Shown here: positions 11,431-20,064 of the stretch, piece after piece
Numbering within the stretch: the first letter of the stretch is position 1
How the letters are laid out: every line of letters begins with the position of its first letter
Source of the DNA: Gallionellaceae bacterium
Lineage (GTDB): Bacteria; Pseudomonadota; Gammaproteobacteria; Burkholderiales; Gallionellaceae
Assembly: GCA_030823955.1 (NCBI GenBank)
Contig: JAVBYO010000015.1
Location: forward strand, 38,120 to 102,119
DNA: 64,000 bases
Direction: 5' to 3'
The notes under the pieces: model-generated
Databases searched by the model: none
Seen by the model: only the letters and a program-made list of their open reading frames with translations
Told to the model about the DNA's origin: nothing
Made by a program: the position numbers and the translations under genes

Positions 11431-11514
11431 CGTCTTTTTTAACCGGGCAACTGCGGGTCTTCCGCGTTGTCCTGCCCCAGACCCGTAGCCATCCATCACT
11501 CAGGGTCTGACATC
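11431..11514 (+). promoter_or_regulatory. Structured 5' leader of EamA gene 1 with hairpin over the ribosome-binding site
   Basis: Between the short ORF and the EamA start lies a hairpin of CAGACCC (11478-11484) with GGGTCTG (11503-11509). Its 3' arm contains the only purine-rich Shine-Dalgarno candidate before the ATG at 11515, so pairing would hide the ribosome site. CCGCAG (11408-11413) can also pair with a downstream CTGCGG. Whether this is a riboswitch-like element or translational control is not decidable by eye. Confidence 0.4.
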
Positions 11515-12447
11515 ATGGCAATTGAAACTCGCAACACCTTCATGCAACGGGACGTATTCCTCGGCGTGGTCTTTGCGCTGCTGGCGGCGCTCGGCTTCTC
11601 GGCCAAAGCCATCCTGGTCAAACTGGCCTATCTGGCTAGTAACGTCGATGCAGTGACGTTACTAGCCCTGCGTATGGTGTTTTCGGTGCCGTTCTTCATC
11701 GCGGTGGTTGTGTGGTTGCGGCGGCATGAGGCCGCGCCGCTGAACACACATGACCGTTTGCTGGTGCTGGGCTTGGGGTTGGTCGGTTATTACCTGTCCA
11801 GTTTTCTCGATTTCCTCGGGCTGCAATACATCTCCGCTGGTTTGGAGCGTTTGATCCTGTTCCTCTATCCGACACTCACGGTGATCTTCAGCGCAGTGCT
11901 CTACCGGCGTGCCATCGGGCGCAAAGTCATCGCGGCGATGGCGCTGAGTTATGCCGGTATCGCGCTGGTGTTCTGGCACGACGTGGGCATACATCCGGGC
12001 GATGTCGTATTGATGGGAGCGGGATTGGTGTTCGCCAGCACGGTGTCTTATGCCGTCTATCTGGTGGGGGCGGGGCATGCCATCACACGTATCGGCGCGT
12101 TGCGCTTCACCGCCTACGCGATGATGGTGGCGAGTGCCGCCTGTGTGTTGCAGTTCGTGGTGATGCGCCCGCTGAGTGCGCTCGACCTGCCCGTGAGCGT
12201 GTACCAATATTCCATCGCGATGGCACTGTTCTCCACGGTGTTGCCGGTGTTCCTGTTGTCGTTCGCCATCCGCCGCATCGGCTCGGGCAGCACCTCGCTC
12301 ATCGGCACCGTCGGCCCGGTGAGCACCATCTACATGGGGTATCTGTTCCTGAACGAGCTGGTGTCGGTATTGCAGATCGCGGGATCGGCACTGGTGTTGT
12401 GCGGGGTGCTGCTCATCAGTCTGAACAGCAAAAAAGAAGCGGCGTGA
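11515..12447 (+). CDS. EamA-family drug/metabolite transporter
   Basis: 310-residue inner-membrane protein with ten hydrophobic helices in two EamA repeats (~10-150 and ~160-300), the normal size for this DMT superfamily, which exports amino acids, metabolites or toxic compounds. The first helix FLGVVFALLAALGFSAKAILVKLAY and the ending VLQIAGSALVLCGVLLISLNSKK are typical. ATG 11515 is chosen because it follows the leader hairpin; an internal ATG at 11542 (MQRDVFLG) is the alternative. Substrate unknown. The ~180-nt structured leader suggests ligand- or translation-dependent control. Confidence 0.85.
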   Translation: MAIETRNTFMQRDVFLGVVFALLAALGFSAKAILVKLAYLASNVDAVTLLALRMVFSVPFFIAVVVWLRRHEAAPLNTHDRLLVLGLGLVGYYLSSFLDFLGLQYISAGLERLILFLYPTLTVIFSAVLYRRAIGRKVIAAMALSYAGIALVFWHDVGIHPGDVVLMGAGLVFASTVSYAVYLVGAGHAITRIGALRFTAYAMMVASAACVLQFVVMRPLSALDLPVSVYQYSIAMALFSTVLPVFLLSFAIRRIGSGSTSLIGTVGPVSTIYMGYLFLNELVSVLQIAGSALVLCGVLLISLNSKKEAA

Positions 12448-12449
12448 GA

Positions 12450-12782
12450 TCAGCTTTCGCGCAACGGGTAAGCATCGTAAAGATGTTTGCCCAGTGCTTT
12501 CCAGGCATCTCCGGCGTGTACGTCGCGGTCGTCTCTGGCGGCGCTTTCCATGGTGCGTATCATCACCGAGATCAGGGCGAAAAGTTCCGCCTTGGTCTTT
12601 TGTTTGCGGTCGTTGGAGGCGTAGGCAGCCTGGGCGTGGCTCGGGCCGAAGGCTTTGCATTCGGTGGCGAGCCGCTGCATGGCGATATCGTCGTGCCAAT
12701 CCAGCCCCAGCGCCACCAGATGGCGGATCAGCTCGGTCTCGATCTGGCTGACTTCGTCCCAATGATTCTCGATCTGGCTCAT
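12450..12782 (-). CDS. Conserved hypothetical protein, 110 aa
   Basis: Start at 12782 is supported by an AGGAG ribosome site 7 nt upstream; a longer reading would run through the intergenic repeats and is rejected. The product is hydrophilic and mostly helical, with no signal peptide or membrane segment: MSQIENHWDEVSQIETELIR at the N-terminus and KALGKHLYDAYPLRES at the end. I do not recognise a domain. It converges with the EamA gene, only 2 nt apart. Confidence 0.65.
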   Translation of the reverse strand: MSQIENHWDEVSQIETELIRHLVALGLDWHDDIAMQRLATECKAFGPSHAQAAYASNDRKQKTKAELFALISVMIRTMESAARDDRDVHAGDAWKALGKHLYDAYPLRES

Positions 12783-12842
12783 TTCAATTCTCCTGCGGGT
12801 GTGGTGCCTGTTGATCCGGCACGAATTAAAGTATGAAGTCGC

Positions 12843-13020
12843 TGCAAGCCCCTCTCCCGCAAGCGGGATAACCAGCGACTTGCCCGCTGGCGGACTTAGT
12901 CGAATGGCTAGTAGTTCCATCAGAGGGGTTGGGGTGAGGGATGGCAGGTTGAAGCAAATTTTGAAGGTGCGCACCGCCCCTCATCCCCAGCCCTTCCCCC
13001 GCCTACGGGGGAAGGGAGTT
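12843..13020. repeat. Intergenic CCCCTC/GGGGAAGGG palindromic repeat cluster
   Basis: The 417-nt gap before ettA (12783-13199) holds no convincing gene. It contains two units of a C-rich/G-rich dispersed repeat. The first (12848-12946) opens with CCCCTCTCCCGCAAGCGGG and closes with GAGGGGTTGGGGTGAGGG. The second has perfect arms CCCTTCCCCC (12991-13000) and GGGGGAAGGG (13007-13016). Related sequence occurs at 8737-8768 and 55926-56004 in this window, so it is a genome-scattered element. Confidence 0.6.
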
Positions 13021-13199
13021 TGCCCATTCAGGCGCATAGTAAAAACTGTATTCGCGCCGGATCGATAGGCTTGATTGTAAATGACTTCGCGCTCAGCCAC
13101 GAAGCCATCATACGCCGCCGCCACGGGCAAGTGAGAGCATGCGGCTAAGTGCCTATTTGGGTTAAACTTACGCATCTTTATCAACTCATCTAAATCAAA

Positions 13200-14870
<1,671 letters not shown>

Positions 14871-14913
14871 CAGCAGGCGTGGCTCTTTACCCGATAAGTT
14901 TGAAATTGTGACG

Positions 14914-15534
14914 ATGGAAAACTTTTTAACTAACCTCTCAACATTGTCGGGTGAGGATGAGTTACTCGATTTTTGCAGGAAGTACAGTCTTCATGGAACA
15001 CCAAAGATATTTAATGGCGCTGAGGACAAATACTATGACTTCAGAAAACGAATCGCTGAAAAATTTAGTGTCAATTTTCATGAAGTCTTTATTACGGGTT
15101 CCGCTAAATTAGGCTTTAGTCCGACAAAGAAAAAACTTTTTGATTATGACTCTGACATCGACGTTGCTATTGTGTCAGTTGATCTTTTTGATCGAATTAT
15201 GTCGTCCATTCAGGAATATCAAATGCAATTGCGAGAGAACAGGAAGGCCGTTAGCTATCATGAACTGAATGGCTATCATAAGTTTCTCGAGTATGGCGCC
15301 ATAGGATGGATGCGACCAGATTTGCTGCCTACATCTTTTCGAGTGCGAGAACTAAAAACGGATTGGTTTGATTTTTTTGAATCGCTTTCGTATGGGAAGT
15401 CAGAGGTCGGCAACTACAAGGTAACGGCTGGCGCATTTAAGTCATATCAACATCTTGAAAAGTACACATTAAGCGGCCTTAGGTCACTCAAAACTAAACT
15501 TGAAATAGGAGCCATTAATGTCGCTTCAAATTAA
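14914..15534 (+). CDS. Nucleotidyltransferase-fold protein, partner of DUF262 protein
   Basis: 206 residues from ATG 14914 (an in-frame GTG two codons earlier is possible). It has the Pol-beta/MNT-type nucleotidyltransferase signature: the helical-turn motif TGSAKLGFS (61-69), then DYDSDIDVAIVS (77-88), giving GS followed by DxD metal ligands at Asp81 and Asp83. The rest is unassigned. Such folds transfer nucleotides to proteins, RNA or small molecules; the target is unknown. It overlaps the next gene by 17 nt. Base composition drops sharply: 19 of 60 G+C at 15061-15120 against 41 of 60 at 14641-14700 in ettA, a sign of transfer. Confidence 0.75.
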   Translation: MENFLTNLSTLSGEDELLDFCRKYSLHGTPKIFNGAEDKYYDFRKRIAEKFSVNFHEVFITGSAKLGFSPTKKKLFDYDSDIDVAIVSVDLFDRIMSSIQEYQMQLRENRKAVSYHELNGYHKFLEYGAIGWMRPDLLPTSFRVRELKTDWFDFFESLSYGKSEVGNYKVTAGAFKSYQHLEKYTLSGLRSLKTKLEIGAINVASN

Positions 15535-16504
15535 ACCAAGCGTAACCAATCCGACCATTGCCGACGTATACCAGCTAATTGATGAAGGCCGACTTATCCT
15601 GCAGCCAGAGTTCCAAAGAAAATTCGTTTGGACAAACGAGCATCAAGAAAACTTTATAGACACTATATTGAACGGTTTGCCCTTCCCTGAAATATATGTC
15701 TGCGAAGGCGTTGTGGATGTTCAAAAACTTAGAACTACACGATTGGTAATTGATGGGCAGCAGAGGCTCACAACTATACGCAACTACATTGAAGGTAAGC
15801 ATGAACACCCCCTGATAAGTATTTCTGCATATCAGTCACTGAGTACGGAAAGAAAGCAGGACTTCCTTAGTTATCAAGTTGTGATGAGAGATCTCGGGAA
15901 GGTTGATGACGAAACGACCAGAGAGATATTCAGACGCATTAATTTGACGAAATTTAAGTTGGACGATATAGAAATACACAATGCAATTTATGACGGTCAC
16001 TTTATTCAAGCCGCAAAATATATTCTAGATAACATTTCGCTTGAACAGTATGGCGTTCTTCGTGAGTCTGAGTTCACGCGGATGGCTGATTTGCATTTCA
16101 TGCTCCTAGTGATGGCGACATTAGAAGGCGGTGGATATTTTGCTCAGGATCGAGAGGTTGAAACTATGGTCTCGACTTGGAACGATGAGTATCCAAACAA
16201 AGACCATATGATTGCTCTTCTGATTAAGACCTTTGCCACTATTAAAGACTTGGATTTGCCCCTCGATTCAATGTGGTTCAGGAAGTCCAATTTTTTCACG
16301 TTGGTTGTTGAAACTGCAAAGCACATTAAGATCCTTCCGGCTGATTATAAAGAGCGGCTCCTTGCTTTGGAGAGTTGTGTAATTGGCAATAAAATGAATA
16401 CGAATTCTGAATTCAATAAGTACTACTCTTATATGTATCAAGCGACACATGGAAGGGCTGCGCGTATAACACGCGGTGAATTCGTCGAGAAGTTTTGCCT
16501 GTAA
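15518..16504 (+). CDS. DUF262 (GmrSD N-terminal-like) protein
   Basis: 328 residues. The N-terminal half is a DUF262/ParB-Srx-like NTPase domain: LQPEFQRKFVW (28-38) and the hallmark VIDGQQRLTTI (77-87), followed by the REIFRRINLTKFKL segment. In the type IV restriction enzyme GmrSD, in SspE and in BrxU, DUF262 is fused to a DUF1524 HNH nuclease; no HNH motif is visible here, so this is a stand-alone form. It starts 17 nt inside the nucleotidyltransferase gene, so the two are translationally coupled and probably act together. AT-rich like its partner and followed by a dispersed repeat, suggesting an acquired cassette. Phage defence is a guess from family context. Confidence 0.82.
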   Translation: MSLQIKPSVTNPTIADVYQLIDEGRLILQPEFQRKFVWTNEHQENFIDTILNGLPFPEIYVCEGVVDVQKLRTTRLVIDGQQRLTTIRNYIEGKHEHPLISISAYQSLSTERKQDFLSYQVVMRDLGKVDDETTREIFRRINLTKFKLDDIEIHNAIYDGHFIQAAKYILDNISLEQYGVLRESEFTRMADLHFMLLVMATLEGGGYFAQDREVETMVSTWNDEYPNKDHMIALLIKTFATIKDLDLPLDSMWFRKSNFFTLVVETAKHIKILPADYKERLLALESCVIGNKMNTNSEFNKYYSYMYQATHGRAARITRGEFVEKFCL

Positions 16505-16517
16505 ATAAAATCAAACA

Positions 16518-16548
16518 AATCAAAGGGACAGCATCGCAATTGTTTTGA
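16518..16548 (+). repeat. Dispersed ~31-bp repeat, copy 1
   Basis: Core AATCAAAGGGACAGCATCGC, then AATTGTTTTGA. It follows the DUF262 stop codon closely and matches copies at 19138-19168 and 19966-19998. Sequences of this kind resemble REP-like elements linked to Y1 (RAYT/IS200-type) transposases, but no transposase gene is in the window. Confidence 0.6.
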
Positions 16549-16579
16549 GTTTGATTGATCTGATGGAATGGAGTGCGTA

Positions 16580-16885
16580 ATGCCCAAGCTCTACGAATAT
16601 TTTGGTTTGATCATTATGTTCTATGCCAATGAGCATGAGCCTGTGCATGTCCACGGTAAGTTTCAAGACTGTGAGTCTCGCGCTGAGATCATTGTGGTCA
16701 ATGGAGAGATTGCAGAGATTCGCTATACGGATGTTGTCGGACGCGCTCCGCTAGGCAATACAGAGATGCGTTATTTTGAAGAGCTTGTTTCTGCTCGTGC
16801 GACAGAGATTGTGAGTAAGTGGATTGATTTTTTCGTGCTGCACAAACCCGTAAAATCGGAGCGCATCACAAGGAGGTTGAAATGA
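16580..16885 (+). CDS. DUF4160 domain protein
   Basis: 101 residues starting MPKLYEYFGLIIMFY; the ATG at 16580 is preferred over 16568 because the family starts at this motif. The region NEHEPVHVHGKFQDCESRAEI, with its HxxPHxH-like core, marks DUF4160. Genes of this family usually sit next to a DUF2442 gene in pairs that look like toxin-antitoxin modules; biochemical function is not established. Its stop overlaps the next start (ATGA). Confidence 0.82.
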   Translation: MPKLYEYFGLIIMFYANEHEPVHVHGKFQDCESRAEIIVVNGEIAEIRYTDVVGRAPLGNTEMRYFEELVSARATEIVSKWIDFFVLHKPVKSERITRRLK

Positions 16886-17163
16886 TTCCTGTAACTCTTA
16901 ACATCACAGCGGTGGAGCGGGTCGGCGATTATGCGTTGCGCCTGTCCTTCGATGACGGCACGGCGCAGACGGTGGATTTCAAGCCTTTCCTGTCGCTTTC
17001 GCGCCACCCCGATATTCGCGCTTATCTCGATCCTGCGCGCTTTGCAGCGTATCGCGTGGAGTACGGCGAGTTGGTGTGGGGCGATTATGATTTGTGCTTC
17101 CCTATTGCCGATCTCTACCGAAATAAGCTGATGCCAGAGACTGCGTTGGAAGCGGCTGCCTGA
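16882..17163 (+). CDS. DUF2442 domain protein
   Basis: 93 residues with the compact DUF2442 pattern: ALRLSFDDGTAQTVDFKPFL, then an aromatic-acidic stretch VEYGELVWGDYDLCFPIADLY. It begins inside the stop codon of the DUF4160 gene, the standard DUF4160-DUF2442 arrangement. G+C is back near the chromosomal level, unlike the DUF262 pair. Possibly the antitoxin half of the pair; this is inference from gene pairing only. Confidence 0.82.
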   Translation: MIPVTLNITAVERVGDYALRLSFDDGTAQTVDFKPFLSLSRHPDIRAYLDPARFAAYRVEYGELVWGDYDLCFPIADLYRNKLMPETALEAAA

Positions 17164-17164
17164 T

Positions 17165-17320
17165 ATGAAAGCTCCCGTCTCACATTCCAAAGACCCCGAT
17201 CTGCAAAAAGCTCCGCAAGCCTTGATGCGAGCTTCCGAGAAGGCGCGCCAACTGGCCGAACAAACCGGGACACCTTTCGTGGTTCGAAAGTCTGCTGCCG
17301 CTGACAAGCGGAGTAAATAG
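17165..17320 (+). CDS. Small hydrophilic protein, antitoxin-like (51 aa)
   Basis: An intact reading frame of 52 codons starts one base after the preceding TGA and ends TAG. The product opens MKAPVSHSKDPDLQKAPQAL and continues with a helix ALMRASEKARQLAEQTGTPF and a basic tail RKSAAADKRSK. From memory it resembles small proteins with an 'A...A...AR.LAEQT.TP.V' helix found beside toxin-like genes; I cannot confirm a named family. Its position between two DUF2442 genes, and a possible decayed copy near 19290-19349, support its being real. Confidence 0.55.
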   Translation: MKAPVSHSKDPDLQKAPQALMRASEKARQLAEQTGTPFVVRKSAAADKRSK

Positions 17321-17352
17321 GGCTTATACAGCCACCCCGCGATTGGACTGAA

Positions 17353-17697
17353 ATGGTTGCCCCTTGGAGAGTCACCGAAGTTCGCGCGCTTGATGATTGT
17401 TGCTCTATCTGGGTGCATTTCACCGATGGCCTTGAAGGCGTTGTACGTTTCCCGTCTGAATTCTTCCAAGGTGTCTTTGCTCATCTTAGCGATCCGTCCA
17501 GATTTAAGGAGGTCGCTGTGATAGATGGCGCGGTCACTTGGCCGGGTGGCTTCGACCTTGCACCGGATGCCATGTATGAAGAGATCAGGCAGCAGACTGA
17601 GCGATTGCCGGGCAAGGCTGCAACCATATCTACGAGCGGCTATCGCTTTGATCGTGATGAGGCCAATGAGCGCACTAACATACTGAGCGAAAAATAA
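17353..17697 (+). CDS. Second DUF2442 domain protein
   Basis: 114 residues, another DUF2442: VHFTDGLEGVVRFP, GVFAHLSDPSRF, then GAVTWPGGFDLAPDAMYEEI, which is the best-conserved signature of the family. It is clearly divergent from the DUF2442 at 16882, so the cluster holds two subfamilies rather than a tandem duplication. It ends with an extra ~25 residues after the domain. Role unknown; part of the DUF4160/DUF2442 cluster. Confidence 0.8.
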   Translation: MVAPWRVTEVRALDDCCSIWVHFTDGLEGVVRFPSEFFQGVFAHLSDPSRFKEVAVIDGAVTWPGGFDLAPDAMYEEIRQQTERLPGKAATISTSGYRFDRDEANERTNILSEK

Positions 17698-17739
17698 TCT
17701 CAGGCTGACCACATTTCCCACTGTTACCCAATAATCTTT

Positions 17740-18227
17740 ATGCATCCCAGAACCCTATCCCTGATCGCCGAGCTTGAGCTGCAACCGCATCCCGAGGGTG
17801 GCTACTACCGTGAGATATTCCGTTCCGCCAGCCAGGTGCAACCGGGCGACCGCCGTGCCGAACGCAGTGCGCTGACGGCGATTTATTTCCTGCTGGTGGC
17901 GGGGCAGCATAGCGCCTGGCATCAGGTGCTTTCCGATGAGGTATGGAGTCATCTGGAAGGCGATGCACTGGAGCTGATGTGCTTCGATGCGGCCAGTTCC
18001 CATTCCAGCACGATAGCGCTAGGCCGTTTTGCTCCCGGCGGCACCGCCCCCATCCACGTTGTCCCGGCGGGCGTGTGGCAGGCACGCGGCCTTTGGGGGA
18101 ATATGCGCTGATGGGGTGCTATGTCGGGCCGGGTTTTGATTTCAGCGATTTCCGTATAGCTAAGGATGATGCGGAGATGCGCCGCATCATTGCGCAACAC
18201 GGTGAGGTATTTTCAGGTTGTTTGTGA
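17740..18227 (+). pseudogene. DUF985 cupin family gene, frameshifted
   Basis: The first frame (17740-18111) encodes a DUF985 cupin: LQPHPEGGYYREIFRS, the cupin strand HQVLSDEVWSHLEG and a run up to VVPAGVWQAR. It then leaves frame and stops after RGLWGNMR. The expected continuation PLGEYALMGCYVGPGFDFSD is encoded in another frame, ending at 18227. One missing base near 18079-18084 explains the break; restored, the protein would be ~162 residues, the family norm. Either a recent inactivating mutation or a sequencing error. DUF985 cupins are metal-binding sugar- or small-molecule-related proteins of uncertain role. Confidence 0.85.
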
Positions 18228-18260
18228 AACCATCACTCGCCCCGCAGTGATTGCAGCCCG

Positions 18261-18339
18261 CGTAGGGCGCAATAACCAACGGGCATTGCGCCGTATGAAG
18301 CACCACTGGTGCAATGCGCTAAGCTTATTGCACCCTACG
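18261..18339. repeat. 79-bp nested inverted repeat
   Basis: Outer arms CGTAGGGCGCAATAA (18261-18275) and TTATTGCACCCTACG (18325-18339) pair over 15 positions with one G-T wobble. Inner arms GCATTGCGCC and GGTGCAATGC pair in the same way, giving a cruciform- or hairpin-capable element. The GTAGGGTGCAATAA motif resembles intergenic repeats common in proteobacterial genomes. Confidence 0.7.
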
Positions 18340-18392
18340 TCACTGTCGGCTAATCAATCGTTGCGATGATCAACGAAAAAGGGAGAATGAAA

Positions 18393-19040
18393 ATGAACAG
18401 ACTATTTGTGCTACCGCTGGCCTGTGTGCTTGGGCTTTATGCCATTCCGGCGAGTGCCGATGCTGGACGGGATTTTGTCACCGCCTTCGCGGCGGCGGTG
18501 AATGGCAAGAACCACGCCGACTGGGAAGCTTTCTTGTCGCCTGCATCGCGTGCCTGTTTGAACGGGCCGGGGCGCGAGATGGTGGATATGGCATTTGCTG
18601 GCGACACGCGCGAGCGCGTAGCGCCGGATAGCAAGGTGTGGGTGACGCCGATAGGCATGCAGGATGTCTTGATAGGCGAAGGGATGCTTGCGTATCCGGA
18701 CAGGCCGACACACTATTTCCAGATTGATCTGGGGCCACCCGGCCGCTCAACCAGTTCGTTGGTGCGTTATGGACGCTTGCAGCAAGGTCGCTGGCAATAT
18801 GTGTTGGGCTGTCCGACAGAAGCGGGGCTGGCTCAGGCGAAGGTCGCGGCAGGCGAACGTGTGGTCGCCGAGGCTGATGCGCGGCGGCGTCTGAAGGCGC
18901 TGCCGCCTGCGGTTGTCGCCGAGGCGAAACGCTTGATCGCAGAGGGGCGGAATATCGAGGCGGCGAGGGCGGTCGCCAAGGCGAGCGGCATTGAGCTGTC
19001 GGTGGCCTATGGGGTCGTGCAGCTCATGGCAGGCAAGTAG
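18393..19040 (+). CDS. Exported hypothetical protein
   Basis: 215 residues from ATG 18393, chosen because GGGAG lies 7 nt upstream; the ATG at 18387 is too close to it. It opens with a classic signal peptide (NRLFVLPLACVLGLYAIPASA, cut around residue 22-24), so it should be periplasmic. The middle contains a YFQIDLGPPGRSTSSLVRYG strand-rich segment; the end is a helical Ala/Arg-rich region. No family recognised. It stands alone between two inverted-repeat regions. Confidence 0.65.
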   Translation: MNRLFVLPLACVLGLYAIPASADAGRDFVTAFAAAVNGKNHADWEAFLSPASRACLNGPGREMVDMAFAGDTRERVAPDSKVWVTPIGMQDVLIGEGMLAYPDRPTHYFQIDLGPPGRSTSSLVRYGRLQQGRWQYVLGCPTEAGLAQAKVAAGERVVAEADARRRLKALPPAVVAEAKRLIAEGRNIEAARAVAKASGIELSVAYGVVQLMAGK

Positions 19041-19137
19041 CGGCAGAGCTAATCAAGCTAATGGGGGAATAATCTGGTTAGCTCAGACCACGATTTTCCC
19101 CTCCTCCTGAATCCAACATTCCAAAGCCTCTTGACCA

Positions 19138-19168
19138 AATCAAAGGGGGCGGCCTCGCAACAAGTTTT
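19138..19168 (+). repeat. Dispersed ~31-bp repeat, copy 2
   Basis: AATCAAAGGGGGCGGCCTCG, then CAACAAGTTTT. Diverged relative to copies 1 and 3 but keeps AATCAAAGGG, the central CNTCGCAA and the T-run. Confidence 0.5.
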
Positions 19169-19356
19169 CTAGCTGCTGGTAGATGGTTGGCAGCTATAAG
19201 GTAATTCAGACACCCCCGCTGTTTTGATTGAGGAGGGACAGAACAAATGAAATCAGTAGCTGTTACACTGAACCTGCAAAAGGTTCAGCACGCCTTTCGT
19301 TGCGCGCAAATCGGCTACGACTGATGCGGTGGCTGACAAGCGGAAATAGTCCGTCG

Positions 19357-19386
19357 GATCGTTTTGTTGATGTCAACAAAACGATC
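19357..19386. repeat. Perfect 30-bp inverted repeat
   Basis: Arms GATCGTTTTGTTGA (19357-19370) and TCAACAAAACGATC (19373-19386) match over all 14 positions around TG. No T-run follows, so it is not an ordinary terminator. It could be a dimeric regulator site or an end of a small mobile element, 65 bp upstream of the DUF3592 gene. Confidence 0.75.
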
Positions 19387-19451
19387 TCCTGCAAGGGGGA
19401 GACCTCAGAGCTAATGACCGTGGCTCCCCATTTTTCTGATAAGCAATAACA

Positions 19452-19940
19452 ATGAGAAAAATTGCTGGAAAAATATTCGGGTTCGTTATCCTTGCCTGGG
19501 CTGTCATGGGGCTGTTCGCCGTGCTGGTCTCTCCCTTTGAGATGTACCAAAAGCTGCAAGCCGAGTCGTGGCCGTCGCGCAAAGGTGAGATATCGATCTC
19601 CTATGCCAATTTCAACAGAGGAAAAAAAGAGTCCTTTTGGGATACGCAGATATGCGGCTATTACACGGGTAGTGGTGAAAAATTCTGCATCGCGCGTGTC
19701 AGATATGGCGGATTCCGTTTCGGTGAGGGCAAGGCGCTCGCTTTCGATGCAGTTGCCCGTTATCCGGTCGGGCGCGTGGTCGATGTCTATTATTCACCGG
19801 ACAATCCCAAAACAACGATCCTGGAAGCACACTCGTCATGGCAGGAGATGTTCACGCTCTTCGGACTCGGATTACTGGGCGTGTTATTGCCGGTGTTCTT
19901 GTGGGTGTTTCGCAAGCAGATCGAACCGGGGCGTTATTGA
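19452..19940 (+). CDS. DUF3592 domain membrane protein
   Basis: 162 residues. A transmembrane helix at ~8-28 (FGFVILAWAVMGLFAVLVSPF) and another at ~132-152 flank an extracytoplasmic domain with the DUF3592 signature YPVGRVVDVYYSPDNP, followed by TTILE. The loop contains two cysteines (ICGYY, KFCIARV) that could form a disulfide. Function of DUF3592 is unknown. ATG at 19452 has no strong ribosome site. It lies between dispersed-repeat copies 2 and 3, so it may travel as cargo with them. Confidence 0.75.
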   Translation: MRKIAGKIFGFVILAWAVMGLFAVLVSPFEMYQKLQAESWPSRKGEISISYANFNRGKKESFWDTQICGYYTGSGEKFCIARVRYGGFRFGEGKALAFDAVARYPVGRVVDVYYSPDNPKTTILEAHSSWQEMFTLFGLGLLGVLLPVFLWVFRKQIEPGRY

Positions 19941-19965
19941 AAGCCAATGGGGTCGGCATCACTGG

Positions 19966-19998
19966 AATCAAAAGGGTCAGCATCGCAATAGATTTTGA
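19966..19998 (+). repeat. Dispersed ~31-bp repeat, copy 3
   Basis: AATCAAAAGGGTCAGCATCG, then CAATAGATTTTGA. Nearly identical to copy 1 in the GGG-CAGCATCGCAAT core. It is located 66 bp before the Phd/ParE pair. Confidence 0.6.
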
Positions 19999-20064
19999 TT
20001 CGCCTTGCCTTTATTCCGTCGTTCGCTAAAATGACCGTATTCAGTCTTTATTCGGTGACCTGTC

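Larger units (their letters stand above)
19041..19451. other. Gene-free 410-nt interval with repeats and hairpins
   Basis: No reading frame here has a credible start, family or ribosome site. It holds dispersed-repeat copy 2 (19138-19168), a hairpin CTGAACCT/AGGTTCAG (19268-19288), and a perfect 30-bp palindrome (19357-19386). The stretch GCTGACAAGCGGAAATAG (19332-19349) resembles the end of the 51-aa gene at 17165-17320, suggesting a decayed copy. Confidence 0.5.

Noticed and set aside
15518..16504. DUF262 protein as a complete GmrSD-type restriction enzyme
   Set aside because: No DUF1524 HNH motif in the protein or in a neighbouring gene, so the nuclease half is missing.
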